Below, in pieces: positions 31,571 through 39,527 of a DNA stretch of 49,793 bases; the stretch's first letter is position 1, and each line of letters starts with the position of its first letter. The position numbers and the translations under genes were made by a program. Source of the DNA: Solirubrobacterales bacterium (lineage in GTDB: Bacteria > Actinomycetota > Thermoleophilia > Solirubrobacterales > 70-9). Below the pieces are notes generated by a model, which saw nothing but the letters and a program-made list of their open reading frames with translations, had not been told where the DNA came from and made no database searches. Where the stretch lies: assembly GCA_035573435.1 (NCBI GenBank), contig DATMZR010000032.1, positions 1 through 49,793 of the forward strand, given 5' to 3'.

Positions 31571-32550
31571 CGCCGCACGACCCGCTCGCAGCTATCGTCG
31601 ATTGCGTCGCCGCTGTCTCCCGACGACACGACTACCCGGTCGCGGCCGACGCCGCAGCTCACCCGGTCCACGCCCCCGGAGGTGATGTTGATGACGTCGT
31701 CGCCGGCCCGAGCCCAGATCCGATCCCAGCCTCGGGTGCCGGCGATCTCGTCTGGCCGCAGGCTCCCCAGGATGAGCTTCCCGTGTGCGCTCGGACACTT
31801 GGACAGATCCGAGTTGACACAGACGGCGACCCTGTTCGACGGAATGCTGCCGTCACTCGACCGAGTGGCCCGCAGGGAGCCCGTGCCCTGGGTTGCCACC
31901 GTTACGGTCGCCTTGCCCTGCGGTCCGGTGACCACAGGCGAGTTTCCTCCGGACACGGTTGCCCCGGACGCGGGGAGCCGCTTCCCAGAATCGTCGAACT
32001 GGACCACGGTCACCTGGAACGGAACGCCGGGCTTCACGCGGGCCGGCGCCAGCAGCGCCAGTTCCACCGGGGGTGGAAATCCGGGCGAGAGATACCAGAG
32101 GACCTGATCGCCCTGGTGGAGGCTGAGCTGGTCGCCCCCGACCTGCGAGCCCGCGTGGTTGTACTTCAGGTACCAGAAGCTGGAGCCGCCAGCCTCGAAG
32201 CCCCCGATCCCGCAGACCGCGAGACCGAAGGAGAACTGGTCCGTGACGGAGAGCGGCCGCAGGTCGGTGTCGGTGTCGAGCGCATCGCGGACGATTCCAA
32301 GTCCCGTCGCGCCCGGGACCTTGACGCGATCGCCGCTTCCGCCAGGGGCACCGAAGCAATCCGCGTTCGGATCCGTCCTGATCTGAACGGTGCCGGTGTA
32401 TTGACGCTGCTCGCCCAGCGTCCTGCCGGCGGAGTTGACCACGCGCAGATCGGCGCCTGTGGTAGCCGCCGCGCCGGCGGGAAGGAGCAGGAGCAACGAG
32501 ATGACGAGCGCGGCAGCGGAGCTGCCGAGCCGCAGTGCAGGTATGACCAT
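31567..32550 (-). CDS. Secreted DUF4430 protein with Ca-binding-repeat-like tail
   Basis: The first gene after the cobalamin riboswitch, 327 residues. The ATG at 32550 is preferred because GGAAAGG lies 9 bases upstream; a GTG at 32559 is the alternative. A signal peptide (about 1-29, ending PAGAAA) leads into a DUF4430-like domain with SSFWYLKYNHAG and GDQVLWYLSPGF. Next is an immunoglobulin-like segment (VKPGVPFQVTVVQFDD). The C-terminal tail resembles RTX-type calcium-binding repeats (WDRIWARAGDDVI, VSCGVGRDRVVV). Probably a released or surface-bound corrinoid-binding protein; this role is inferred from riboswitch control and domain relationship. Confidence 0.82.
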   Translation of the reverse strand: MVIPALRLGSSAAALVISLLLLLPAGAAATTGADLRVVNSAGRTLGEQRQYTGTVQIRTDPNADCFGAPGGSGDRVKVPGATGLGIVRDALDTDTDLRPLSVTDQFSFGLAVCGIGGFEAGGSSFWYLKYNHAGSQVGGDQLSLHQGDQVLWYLSPGFPPPVELALLAPARVKPGVPFQVTVVQFDDSGKRLPASGATVSGGNSPVVTGPQGKATVTVATQGTGSLRATRSSDGSIPSNRVAVCVNSDLSKCPSAHGKLILGSLRPDEIAGTRGWDRIWARAGDDVINITSGGVDRVSCGVGRDRVVVSSGDSGDAIDDSCERVVRR

Positions 32551-32587
32551 TTCAGCCACCCTTTCCTCGAGGGTTGATAGGGCTGGC

Positions 32588-32768
32588 CGGCGGACAGGTC
32601 TCCTGGCTTCCGGGATCCGGGCCGCGCCTTCCCAGGAACGCTGTGGCGTCCCCAGTGGCTGATGCCGTACCCATCGCTGGGGCCGACGTCGTGCGGCAAC
32701 GTATTACCCGGTCACAGTGGCGGGACCGCGCCGGACTTTCACCGGGCTTCCCTTGACCACCGACCGTA
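32588..32768 (-). ncRNA. Cobalamin riboswitch
   Basis: Read on the minus strand, the 5' part contains GGGAAGCCCGGTGAAA, then GTCCGGCGCGG, then CCCGCCACTGTGA, the conserved core of cobalamin riboswitches. The 3' part has the B12 box AGCCAGGAGACCTG (about 32609-32592). The B12 box ends about 40 bases before the ATG of the first DUF4430 gene and just upstream of its GGAAAGG ribosome binding site, so translational control is likely, though a terminator cannot be excluded. This identifies the downstream five-gene operon as B12-repressed. Confidence 0.92.
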
Positions 32769-32813
32769 TGTGGAGCGGGAGTCTATGCCCAAACGGAGAG
32801 GCTGCGTGGGCGC

Positions 32814-33200
32814 CTAGCCCTGGCGCTCTTGCACCCGGCGCTCGAGGTCCTCGACCACCTCGGGCATCGTCTTGCGCATGCGCGAGAGCTCCCAATGCTC
32901 GATCTTGATGACCCGGAGCGGCGAGCTGGCCACGACGCTTGCCGACCGCTCCTGGCGCTCCAGCAGTCCCTGCTCGCCGAACACGTCGCCCGGACCGAGG
33001 TCGGCGAGGTGCTCGCCTGCCCGCTCCACCTTGACCGTCCCCTCCTGAATCGCGTAGAAGTGGTTCGAGTACGCCCCTTCCTTCACCACGGTCGCGCCCT
33101 CAGGAAACTCCTCGGTGGTGGCGAACGTCGCCACCTTGCGCAGGTCCTCGTCGGGCACCTCGGCGAACAGCGGGATCTTCTTCAGCAGGCTCTCGTCCAA
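32814..33200 (-). CDS. Single-domain cyclic nucleotide-binding (Crp-like) protein
   Basis: A 128-residue protein consisting of one cNMP-binding domain: PLFAEVPDEDLRKVA, the EGAYSNHFYAIQEGTVKV beta-roll, and a phosphate-binding cassette PGDVFGEQGLLERQERSASV with the conserved arginine. No helix-turn-helix follows, so it is not a transcription factor by itself. The start is a TTG with GGAGG 5 bases upstream. The gene ends just before the riboswitch. Ligand and partner are unknown. Confidence 0.88.
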   Translation of the reverse strand: MDESLLKKIPLFAEVPDEDLRKVATFATTEEFPEGATVVKEGAYSNHFYAIQEGTVKVERAGEHLADLGPGDVFGEQGLLERQERSASVVASSPLRVIKIEHWELSRMRKTMPEVVEDLERRVQERQG

Positions 33201-33254
33201 TGTCGCCTCCGGTCTGGTTGCGGGAGGGAACCTAACCGATGCGGGGGCGTGCCG

Positions 33255-33557
33255 CTAGCTGGACTCGGCCTGGACATCGAGGCTGAAGCGAACCTCCTCC
33301 CCCTCGACGTCGGCATCCAGAAGCTTGTTGTCGAGGAAGTCCGCGGCCTGGGGGTCGAGGAAGATCCGGACGTCCTCGAGCACCTCGTCCCCCTCCTCGG
33401 CGGACTCGACCACCGCCAGGCGGAGGTCGGTTCGGGTCTCTCCGTCGCTCTGGGCGCTCACCTCCTGGGTGATGCGGAGGCCCGCCCCATCGGGCAGCCC
33501 GGACGTGGAGAGGATGCTGTCAATCGCCGTCGCGGCGTCCTCGGTGATGGCAAGCAC
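33255..33557 (-). CDS. HesB/IscA-like protein lacking cysteines
   Basis: A 100-residue protein with the overall pattern of A-type Fe-S carriers (MLAITEDAATAI at the start, DVRIFLDPQAADFLDNKLLD near the end). It contains no cysteine at all, so it cannot bind a cluster in the usual way. Cys-less HesB-like proteins are common in actinobacteria and their role is unknown. GTG start. It lies 54 bases upstream of the cNMP-binding gene on the same strand. Confidence 0.72.
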   Translation of the reverse strand: MLAITEDAATAIDSILSTSGLPDGAGLRITQEVSAQSDGETRTDLRLAVVESAEEGDEVLEDVRIFLDPQAADFLDNKLLDADVEGEEVRFSLDVQAESS

Positions 33558-33701
33558 GTCGGCGAGCTTACCGCGACCCGAGCCGAAAGATCTCGATGCT
33601 CGAGCCCGGCGAAGATGCCCCCGTCGTCACATACGAGCAGGATTCGTCGGACAAAGAGCCTTCGTCCTGACCACTAGCCTCACTGGACCTTCCGCCTGGG
33701 C

Positions 33702-33715
33702 ACCTGCTTGCAGGT
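33702..33715. promoter_or_regulatory. Short inverted repeat upstream of the SpoIIE-type gene
   Basis: ACCTGC-TT-GCAGGT is a perfect inverted repeat about 38 bases before the GTG start of the phosphatase gene. It could be an operator or a chance match. No promoter hexamers could be assigned in the 196-base divergent region. Confidence 0.3.
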
Positions 33716-33753
33716 AGGCGTGCGCGCGTTACCCTGCCTGGCCGAGGGGGAAC

Positions 33754-36168
33754 GTGAGCGCTTACTCGGAGGAGAAACCGTCGAGGCGGAAGGCCGGGAG
33801 CGGCAGGCGCTCGATCACGGTGTCGATGCTCGGCAGGCTCCGGTGGAGCGTGCGCGGCCTCTTGCCCGTCACGAGCCCGGTCGTGATGGCCCAAGCGTTC
33901 TCCTACCTCTTCGGCATCGGGGCAACGCTGGCCTTGCTCACGCTGCTCCTCCCGCACGATCCCGATCGCTTCGTTCCCGGAATCGTCGGCCCGGCGGTCC
34001 TCGCGTACACAGTCGCCGCGGTGATGCTGATCGGCTTCGAGCGCATCCCCATACGGGTCTTCTACCTGCTGCCCGCGCTGGGAGCCGCCCTGATCACGGT
34101 GGTCGTGTACTCAGGAGGGGCCGATGCGGCCGCGGCCTACGCCGGGTACTACTTCTGGGCCGTTCTCGCCGCGTTCTTCTTCCTCGACTTCTGGCGCGCC
34201 GTTCCGACGCTCCTGGTCTGCGTCATCGGCTACGCGGCTGCGCTGGTTGGCCAGGGGGATGCGGCCGACCCTGCCCTCAGCTGGCTGATGGCCGCCGGCA
34301 CACTGACCGTGGCCGGCGTTCTGATCTCGGTGCTGCGGCAGCGCAGCGAGCGGCTGGTTGCGCTTCTCGGCGAGGCACAAAGCGTCGCTCACATCGGGAC
34401 CTGGGAGTGGCATGTCTCCTCCGACGAGGTCGCCTGGTCACGAGAGCTATACCGGATCTACGGCCTCAAGCTGGGGGGACCCCCGGCCAGCTACGGCGAC
34501 CTCCTGAGCTACGTCCACCCCGAGGATCGCGACGCGGTCGACCGGACGCTTCGCAGGGCGTTGGTCGAACACGCTCCCTTCGACTTCGAGCATCGCGTCG
34601 TTCGTCCGGACGGGGCCACCAGAATCGTTCACGGACGCGGGCAGGTGACAACGGATGACAGCGGCAACCCTGTGAGGATCTTCGGGACGGCGCAGGACGT
34701 CACCGATCAGAGGCGGGCCGAGGAGCAGTTCCGCGAGCTCGTCGAGTCCGCGCCGGACGCGATGGTGATCGTGAACGAGGAGGGAAGGATCGTGCTCGTC
34801 AATGCCCAGGCGGAGAGGCTGTTCGGCTACGCCCGCCAGGAGCTCCTGGACAGGGAGGTCGAGGTCCTCGTACCGGAGCGCTTCCGCGCCTCTCATCCGG
34901 GCCACCGAGGCGGCTACTTCCTAGACTCGGAAACGCGCGCGATGGGAGCGGGACTCGACCTTTGGGGACTGAAGAAGGACGGCACGGAGTTCGCCGTCGA
35001 GATCAGCCTCAGCCCTCTCCCCACGGAGCAGGGCATCCTCGTGTCGAGTGCGATCCGCGACATCACCGAGCGGAAGCGCGCCGATGTACTCGAGCGAAGC
35101 TTCGTTCCGGAGCGCCTGGCGGAGATCCCTGGGGTGCGGCTGGCGGCGCGCTTCGAACCCGGCGGCGCCGGCGTCGAGGTGGGGGGCGACTGGTATGACG
35201 TGCTCGAGCTCGACGACGGAAGCATCGGCCTCGCGATCGGCGACGTCGCCGGGCGGGGCGTTCCTGCGGCAGCGGTCATGGCGCAGCTGCGCAATGCCTT
35301 GCGCGCTTACGCCGTCGAGTTGCATCGTCCCTCTGCCGCGCTCGCCCGCCTGAATCGTCTCGCCTGGATCCACGAAGACAGCGTCATGGCCACGGTCATC
35401 TACCTCGTGTTCGATCCGACCTCGGGTCGAGTGCGTCTTGCCAACGCGGGCCATCTGCCGCCACTCCAGGCGAACCCGGACGGGTCCACCCTGTACCTGG
35501 ACGGGGGACGGTCGCTTCCCCTCGGCGTCCAGGGGATCACCACGTACACGGACGCGGAGTACGAGCTCAGCCCCGGCTCGACGCTTCTGCTCTACACGGA
35601 CGGCCTGATCGAGAAGCGACGGAGGCCCATTGACGAGGGTCTGGCACGCCTTGCTGCATGCGTAGGGGACCACGGAGATCTCGAGGAGCTCTGCGACCGG
35701 CTGCTCGCACAGCTGGGCCCCAGCGGGGAGGACGACGTCACGTTGCTCACGCTCAGCCCGATTGAGCTCGTGCCGGAGGGCCTTCAGCTCACGATGCCAG
35801 CCGAGCCTCCGACGCTGGCCGCGCTTCGCCGCACCCTGCGCGGCTGGCTGAGACAGTGCGACGCCAGCGACGAGGAGGGGTACGACATCGTCCTCGCCTG
35901 CAACGAGGCCGCTGCGAACGCGATCGAGCACGCGTACGGCCCCGGGGACGGGTCGGTGGAGGTGCTCGCCACTCTCTCGGGCCGAGCGGTGTCCGTCACA
36001 GTCCGCGACTTTGGCCAGTGGCGGAAGCGACGCGACGACCGCGGGGGTCGCGGCCTGGGGCTGATCGACGCGGTGATGGACGAGGTCAGCGTGATGACGA
36101 ACCCCGAGGACGGGACGGAGGTTCGGATGGTCCGCCACCTCGAGGGAGGGCGAGATGGGACCGGTTGA
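33754..36168 (+). CDS. Membrane PAS-PAS-SpoIIE phosphatase with C-terminal RsbW-type kinase domain
   Basis: An 804-residue sensor. Residues ~45-195 hold about six transmembrane segments. PAS domains follow at ~205-315 (GTWEWHVSSDEVAWS) and ~325-445 (FRELVESAPDAMVIVNEEG). The SpoIIE/PP2C phosphatase at ~455-660 has VGGDWYDVLELDDG, GDVAGRGVPAA, NAGHLPPL, LLYTDGLIE and EDDVTLLTL. The HATPase at ~670-800 has NEAAANAIEHAYG and GGRGLGLIDAV. It combines opposing phosphatase and kinase activities on STAS antagonists. GTG start after GAGGGGG. The downstream STAS gene overlaps it by 14 bases. Confidence 0.93.
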   Translation: MSAYSEEKPSRRKAGSGRRSITVSMLGRLRWSVRGLLPVTSPVVMAQAFSYLFGIGATLALLTLLLPHDPDRFVPGIVGPAVLAYTVAAVMLIGFERIPIRVFYLLPALGAALITVVVYSGGADAAAAYAGYYFWAVLAAFFFLDFWRAVPTLLVCVIGYAAALVGQGDAADPALSWLMAAGTLTVAGVLISVLRQRSERLVALLGEAQSVAHIGTWEWHVSSDEVAWSRELYRIYGLKLGGPPASYGDLLSYVHPEDRDAVDRTLRRALVEHAPFDFEHRVVRPDGATRIVHGRGQVTTDDSGNPVRIFGTAQDVTDQRRAEEQFRELVESAPDAMVIVNEEGRIVLVNAQAERLFGYARQELLDREVEVLVPERFRASHPGHRGGYFLDSETRAMGAGLDLWGLKKDGTEFAVEISLSPLPTEQGILVSSAIRDITERKRADVLERSFVPERLAEIPGVRLAARFEPGGAGVEVGGDWYDVLELDDGSIGLAIGDVAGRGVPAAAVMAQLRNALRAYAVELHRPSAALARLNRLAWIHEDSVMATVIYLVFDPTSGRVRLANAGHLPPLQANPDGSTLYLDGGRSLPLGVQGITTYTDAEYELSPGSTLLLYTDGLIEKRRRPIDEGLARLAACVGDHGDLEELCDRLLAQLGPSGEDDVTLLTLSPIELVPEGLQLTMPAEPPTLAALRRTLRGWLRQCDASDEEGYDIVLACNEAAANAIEHAYGPGDGSVEVLATLSGRAVSVTVRDFGQWRKRRDDRGGRGLGLIDAVMDEVSVMTNPEDGTEVRMVRHLEGGRDGTG

Positions 36169-36499
36169 GGAGCTCGAGTTCGAACCGCTCGGCGAGGCGG
36201 TGCTCGCTCACCTGAAAGGCGAGGTGGACCTAGCCAACGCTCGATCGGTGAGGGACAGACTGCTCGAGGCGGTGCCCAACACGGCCACCGGTCTGGTGCT
36301 CGACCTGACGGCCACGCACCACCTCGACAGCTCGGGGGTCCGGGTGCTGTTCGAGCTAGCCGAGCGGCTGGAGAACCGCAGGCAGAAACTGGAGATCGTC
36401 ATCCCGGACGAGGCCCCCGTCAAGCGGGTCCTGCTGCTGACGGAGATCGACCGAGTCGTGCCGCTGTTCGGCTCGGTCGACGCCCTCCCCCACTCTTAG
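36155..36499 (+). CDS. STAS-domain anti-sigma factor antagonist
   Basis: A 114-residue RsbV/SpoIIAA-like protein. HLKGEVDLANARSVRDRL is the first half and LVLDLTATHHLDSSGVRVLF contains the phospho-acceptor serine in DSSG. The ATG lies after GGGAGGGCGAG inside the end of the phosphatase/kinase gene, so the two are translated together. It is the expected substrate of that protein and the output of the switch; the sigma or anti-sigma target is not in the window. Confidence 0.9.
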   Translation: MGPVEELEFEPLGEAVLAHLKGEVDLANARSVRDRLLEAVPNTATGLVLDLTATHHLDSSGVRVLFELAERLENRRQKLEIVIPDEAPVKRVLLLTEIDRVVPLFGSVDALPHS

Positions 36500-36506
36500 T
36501 ACGGGC

Positions 36507-38255
36507 TCAACCGAAGCCGGCAGGCGGGGTGGCCTCGCCGCTTGTGTCGTCACCCCAGCAGACCACGGTGCCGTTCGTCTTCATCCCACAGGTGTGGTCG
36601 CCGCCGGCGGCCACCGCGGTGAAGGTTCCGGCGGGGGGCGTGGATTGGCCTTCGAGGGTGCGGCCCCAGCAGGCCACCGTACCGTCCGTCCTTATGGCAC
36701 AGCTGTGGAGATGGCCGGCGCTCACCGCGGTGAAGGTGCCCGCCGGCGGGGTGGAAAGTCCGTTGCCGTTGTAGCCCCAGCAGGCGAGGGCGCCGTTGGT
36801 CCTGATGCCACAGGTGTGTATGTCTCCGGCGCTCACTGCGGTGAACGTGCCCGCTGGCGGGCTGGCCTGGTGGCTGCGATTGCGCCCCCAGCAGGCGACG
36901 ACGCCGTTCACCCTCACCCCGCAGGTGTGGTAGGCGCCGGCGCTGACCGAGTTGAAGGCGCCAGTCGGCGGGGTCGCCTGGTCGAGGCCGTTGCGCCCCC
37001 AGCAGGAGAGGGAGCGATCCGCTTTCATCCCGCAGGTGTGGTAGGCGCCGGCGCTCACCGAGGCGAAGGTGCCCGAGCGCGGGGTCGACTGGCCGTCGCC
37101 GTTTGCGCCCCAGCAGGCGACCGCGCCGTTCGCCCTCACCCCGCAGCCATGTAAGAGGCCCGCGCTCACCGCGGTGAAGATGCCGGTGGGAGGAGCGGCC
37201 TGGCCGGACGAGTTGTTACCCCAGCAGGCGAGGGCGCCGCTGTGCTGTGCGCCGCAGGTGAAGTCAGTCCCTCCGTCAACAGCGGCGCCCGCGAAGGTGC
37301 CCGTAGGCGCCGTGGCCTGACCGCCGTCGTTGGCGCCCCAGCAGGCGAGGGCGCCATTCGTCCTCACAGCGCAGGCGTGGTCGGCGCCAGCGCTCACCGC
37401 GGTGAAGGTGCCCGCCGGCGGGGTGGCCTGCCCATAGCTGTTGTCGCCCCAGCAAGCGAGGGTGGCGTTCGCCCTGATCGCGCAGGTGTGGTCACCCCCG
37501 GAGCTCACCGCGGTGAAGGTGCCCGCGGGCGGCTTGGCCTGGCCGTTCCCGTTGTAGCCCCAGCAGGCGAGGGCGCCGTTCGTCCTGATCCCGCAGGTGT
37601 GGACGATGCCGGCGCTCACCGCGATGAATGTGCCCGTTCGCGGGGTCGCCTGCCCATAGGTGTCGTCGCCCCAGCAGGCCACCGTGCCGCTCGTCCTCAC
37701 GCCGCAGCCGAAGAAATCGCCGGCGCTCACCGAGGTGAAGGTGCCCTGGGGGGGCGTGACGCCGCCGCCCCAGCAGGCGAGGGTGCCCGCCGTCCTGATG
37801 CCGCAGGCCTGATGCCAGCCGGCGCTCACCCCGGTGAAGGTGCCGGCGGGAGGGGTCGCCTGGCCGTTCCCGTTGTAGCCCCAGCAGGCGAGGGAGCCGC
37901 TCGTCTTTATCCCGCAGCTGTGGTCGCCACCCGCACTTACAGCCTTGAAGGTGCCCGCGGGCGGGGTGGCCTCGCCGTAGAACTCAGGGCCCCAGCAGGT
38001 GAGCGTGCCGTTTGTCAGCAGTGCGCATGTGTCAAAGATGCCCGCGTCCACGCCCCCGCCCACCTTGCCCTCCGCCGCGGTGGAGATCGAAATGCCCGAG
38101 GCCCCAGTGGGCGGGGCGGCTGCGGAGGCCGAGCCGGCGAGGCTCAGGCAGACAAGGGCGATCGCGCTGCAGAGGCGAAGCTGGCGCGCGCCGCGCCGGC
38201 AGCTCTCAGCATCGCACCATCGGGTACGTGCTGGCCCACACCGCGCCCTCTCCAC
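36507..38255 (-). CDS. Secreted RCC1-like repeat protein with 14 cysteine-paired repeats
   Basis: A 582-residue exported protein. The GTG at 38255 is preceded by GAGAGGAG at good spacing, and a signal peptide (LCSAIALVCLSLAGSASA) follows a basic stretch. The rest is 14 tandem ~37-residue repeats of the form CG(I/M/V)(R/K)TNG-LACWG-GQATPPAGTFTAVSAG-HT, enough for two seven-bladed propellers. Each repeat has two cysteines, one at the start and one before WG, suggesting disulfides outside the cell. The function is unknown; the family includes RCC1/BNR-type propellers. It converges on the STAS gene with seven bases between. Confidence 0.88.
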   Translation of the reverse strand: MERARCGPARTRWCDAESCRRGARQLRLCSAIALVCLSLAGSASAAAPPTGASGISISTAAEGKVGGGVDAGIFDTCALLTNGTLTCWGPEFYGEATPPAGTFKAVSAGGDHSCGIKTSGSLACWGYNGNGQATPPAGTFTGVSAGWHQACGIRTAGTLACWGGGVTPPQGTFTSVSAGDFFGCGVRTSGTVACWGDDTYGQATPRTGTFIAVSAGIVHTCGIRTNGALACWGYNGNGQAKPPAGTFTAVSSGGDHTCAIRANATLACWGDNSYGQATPPAGTFTAVSAGADHACAVRTNGALACWGANDGGQATAPTGTFAGAAVDGGTDFTCGAQHSGALACWGNNSSGQAAPPTGIFTAVSAGLLHGCGVRANGAVACWGANGDGQSTPRSGTFASVSAGAYHTCGMKADRSLSCWGRNGLDQATPPTGAFNSVSAGAYHTCGVRVNGVVACWGRNRSHQASPPAGTFTAVSAGDIHTCGIRTNGALACWGYNGNGLSTPPAGTFTAVSAGHLHSCAIRTDGTVACWGRTLEGQSTPPAGTFTAVAAGGDHTCGMKTNGTVVCWGDDTSGEATPPAGFG

Positions 38256-38353
38256 GCTCGCTCCTCTCCCCCACTCGGCCACTCGGGCTTCCCGGCCAAG
38301 TTACCACCGGAGCCGCATACGGACCACGTTCGCCCGCCGGAAACGGGGTGGGT

Positions 38354-39421
38354 TCAGGGATCGAGCCGGAAGATGTTCGTCCGGGTGCTGAAGAAGATCG
38401 GCCCGCCGTCGAGCGGCGTTTCGACCGAGAGGACGGCGTCGGAATGGTCGTAGAACGGCGCCTGGGAGACGATCCCCCGGCGATCGGAGGTCAGCTTGGC
38501 GCGGCGGATCGTGCCGGTATTGAAATCGGCGAAGAAGAGCTGGCCGCCGCTCGACGGGAGCCCGCAGAGGCGGCAGAAGGCGGTCCCGGTGATCCCCTGC
38601 GACACAGGGAGGGTGAGCTTCGGAAGCACCGGGCTCTGCCCGTCCTGGTTCGTGTTGCGGGGCGCCGGAGGTGGCGAGGTACAGGTTGCCCGCGGCCCCC
38701 AGCCGTAGTTCCTGAGCGTCAGGCGAGCGATCAGGTTGAGCTCGTCGTTGCATTCCGGGCCGTTGTCGGCAAGCCACAGGTGCCCCTGTTGGGGATCGAA
38801 CGTGAAGCCGAAGGAGTTGCGGATCCCGTAGCCGATGATCGGGCTTCCCGCGCTGGGGTTGTTCGAGGGCACGGTGCCGTCGGGATTCAGCCGCAGCACC
38901 TTTCCCGCCAGGCTCGACAGGTCCTGGGCCAGGCCTTTCCTGTCGGTGTATCCGACGACGGTGTAGAGCTTCCCGTCGGGGCCGAACATGATGCGGCCGC
39001 CGTCGTGGCTGGTCCAGGTCGGCAGGTTGCGAATGACCGTGAAGCCGCTGCCATCCGCCCGGACCCGCAGAAGCTGGTTCTTGGCCGTCCCCGACACCGT
39101 GCGCGTCGCGAACGCCCACACCCGACTGTCGCTGGGGTAACTCGGAGGCAGGGCCAGGCCCAGAAGACCCTCGTCCCCGTCGCCCGCCACGTTGGGGACG
39201 GTGAAGAATGGCGTGCTCATTCCCGTGGTTGGATCGAGCCACCTGATGCGGCCCGTGTAGCGCTCCCCGTAGAGGATGCGGCTGCCGTCCGGCCTCGCCG
39301 TGAAGGCCGCGGGAAAGGCGAGCGCCGACGGGGAGAGCTGCTCCGCGCTCGCGGCCAGGGCACTTCCGGGCGCCGCCAGGACCAAGGCGAGCACGGCCGA
39401 CAACAACAGCCGCTTGATCAT
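38354..39421 (-). CDS. Secreted glucose/sorbosone dehydrogenase-family beta-propeller (PQQ type)
   Basis: A 355-residue protein with a signal peptide (about 1-24, ending GSALAA) and a GSDH-family propeller: GDGDEGLLGLALPP, HDGGRIMFGPDGKLYTVVG, SLAGKVLRLNPDGTVP, YGIRNSFGFTFDP and WLADNGPECNDELNLI. The His-Asp-Gly-Gly and the Arg-Asn motifs match positions that bind PQQ and sugar in soluble glucose dehydrogenases. The ATG at 39421 has GGAAGGGGG upstream; a TTG sits just before it. The actual substrate is unknown. Confidence 0.9.
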   Translation of the reverse strand: MIKRLLLSAVLALVLAAPGSALAASAEQLSPSALAFPAAFTARPDGSRILYGERYTGRIRWLDPTTGMSTPFFTVPNVAGDGDEGLLGLALPPSYPSDSRVWAFATRTVSGTAKNQLLRVRADGSGFTVIRNLPTWTSHDGGRIMFGPDGKLYTVVGYTDRKGLAQDLSSLAGKVLRLNPDGTVPSNNPSAGSPIIGYGIRNSFGFTFDPQQGHLWLADNGPECNDELNLIARLTLRNYGWGPRATCTSPPPAPRNTNQDGQSPVLPKLTLPVSQGITGTAFCRLCGLPSSGGQLFFADFNTGTIRRAKLTSDRRGIVSQAPFYDHSDAVLSVETPLDGGPIFFSTRTNIFRLDP

Positions 39422-39527
39422 CAACCCCCTTCCGACCCCCTTCCGACCCCAGGAGGCCCTGACCCTACCACGGCCGCCCGAGCAGGAAAGCCGGTCGCGT
39501 CATCCCTGTCGATGGAAGGTCGCCGGT

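Noticed and set aside
36529-38100. Regular ~111-base tandem units that could be mistaken for a CRISPR array or satellite
   Set aside because: The units are an uninterrupted coding sequence for RCC1-like protein repeats, with codon-level divergence and no repeat/spacer alternation.
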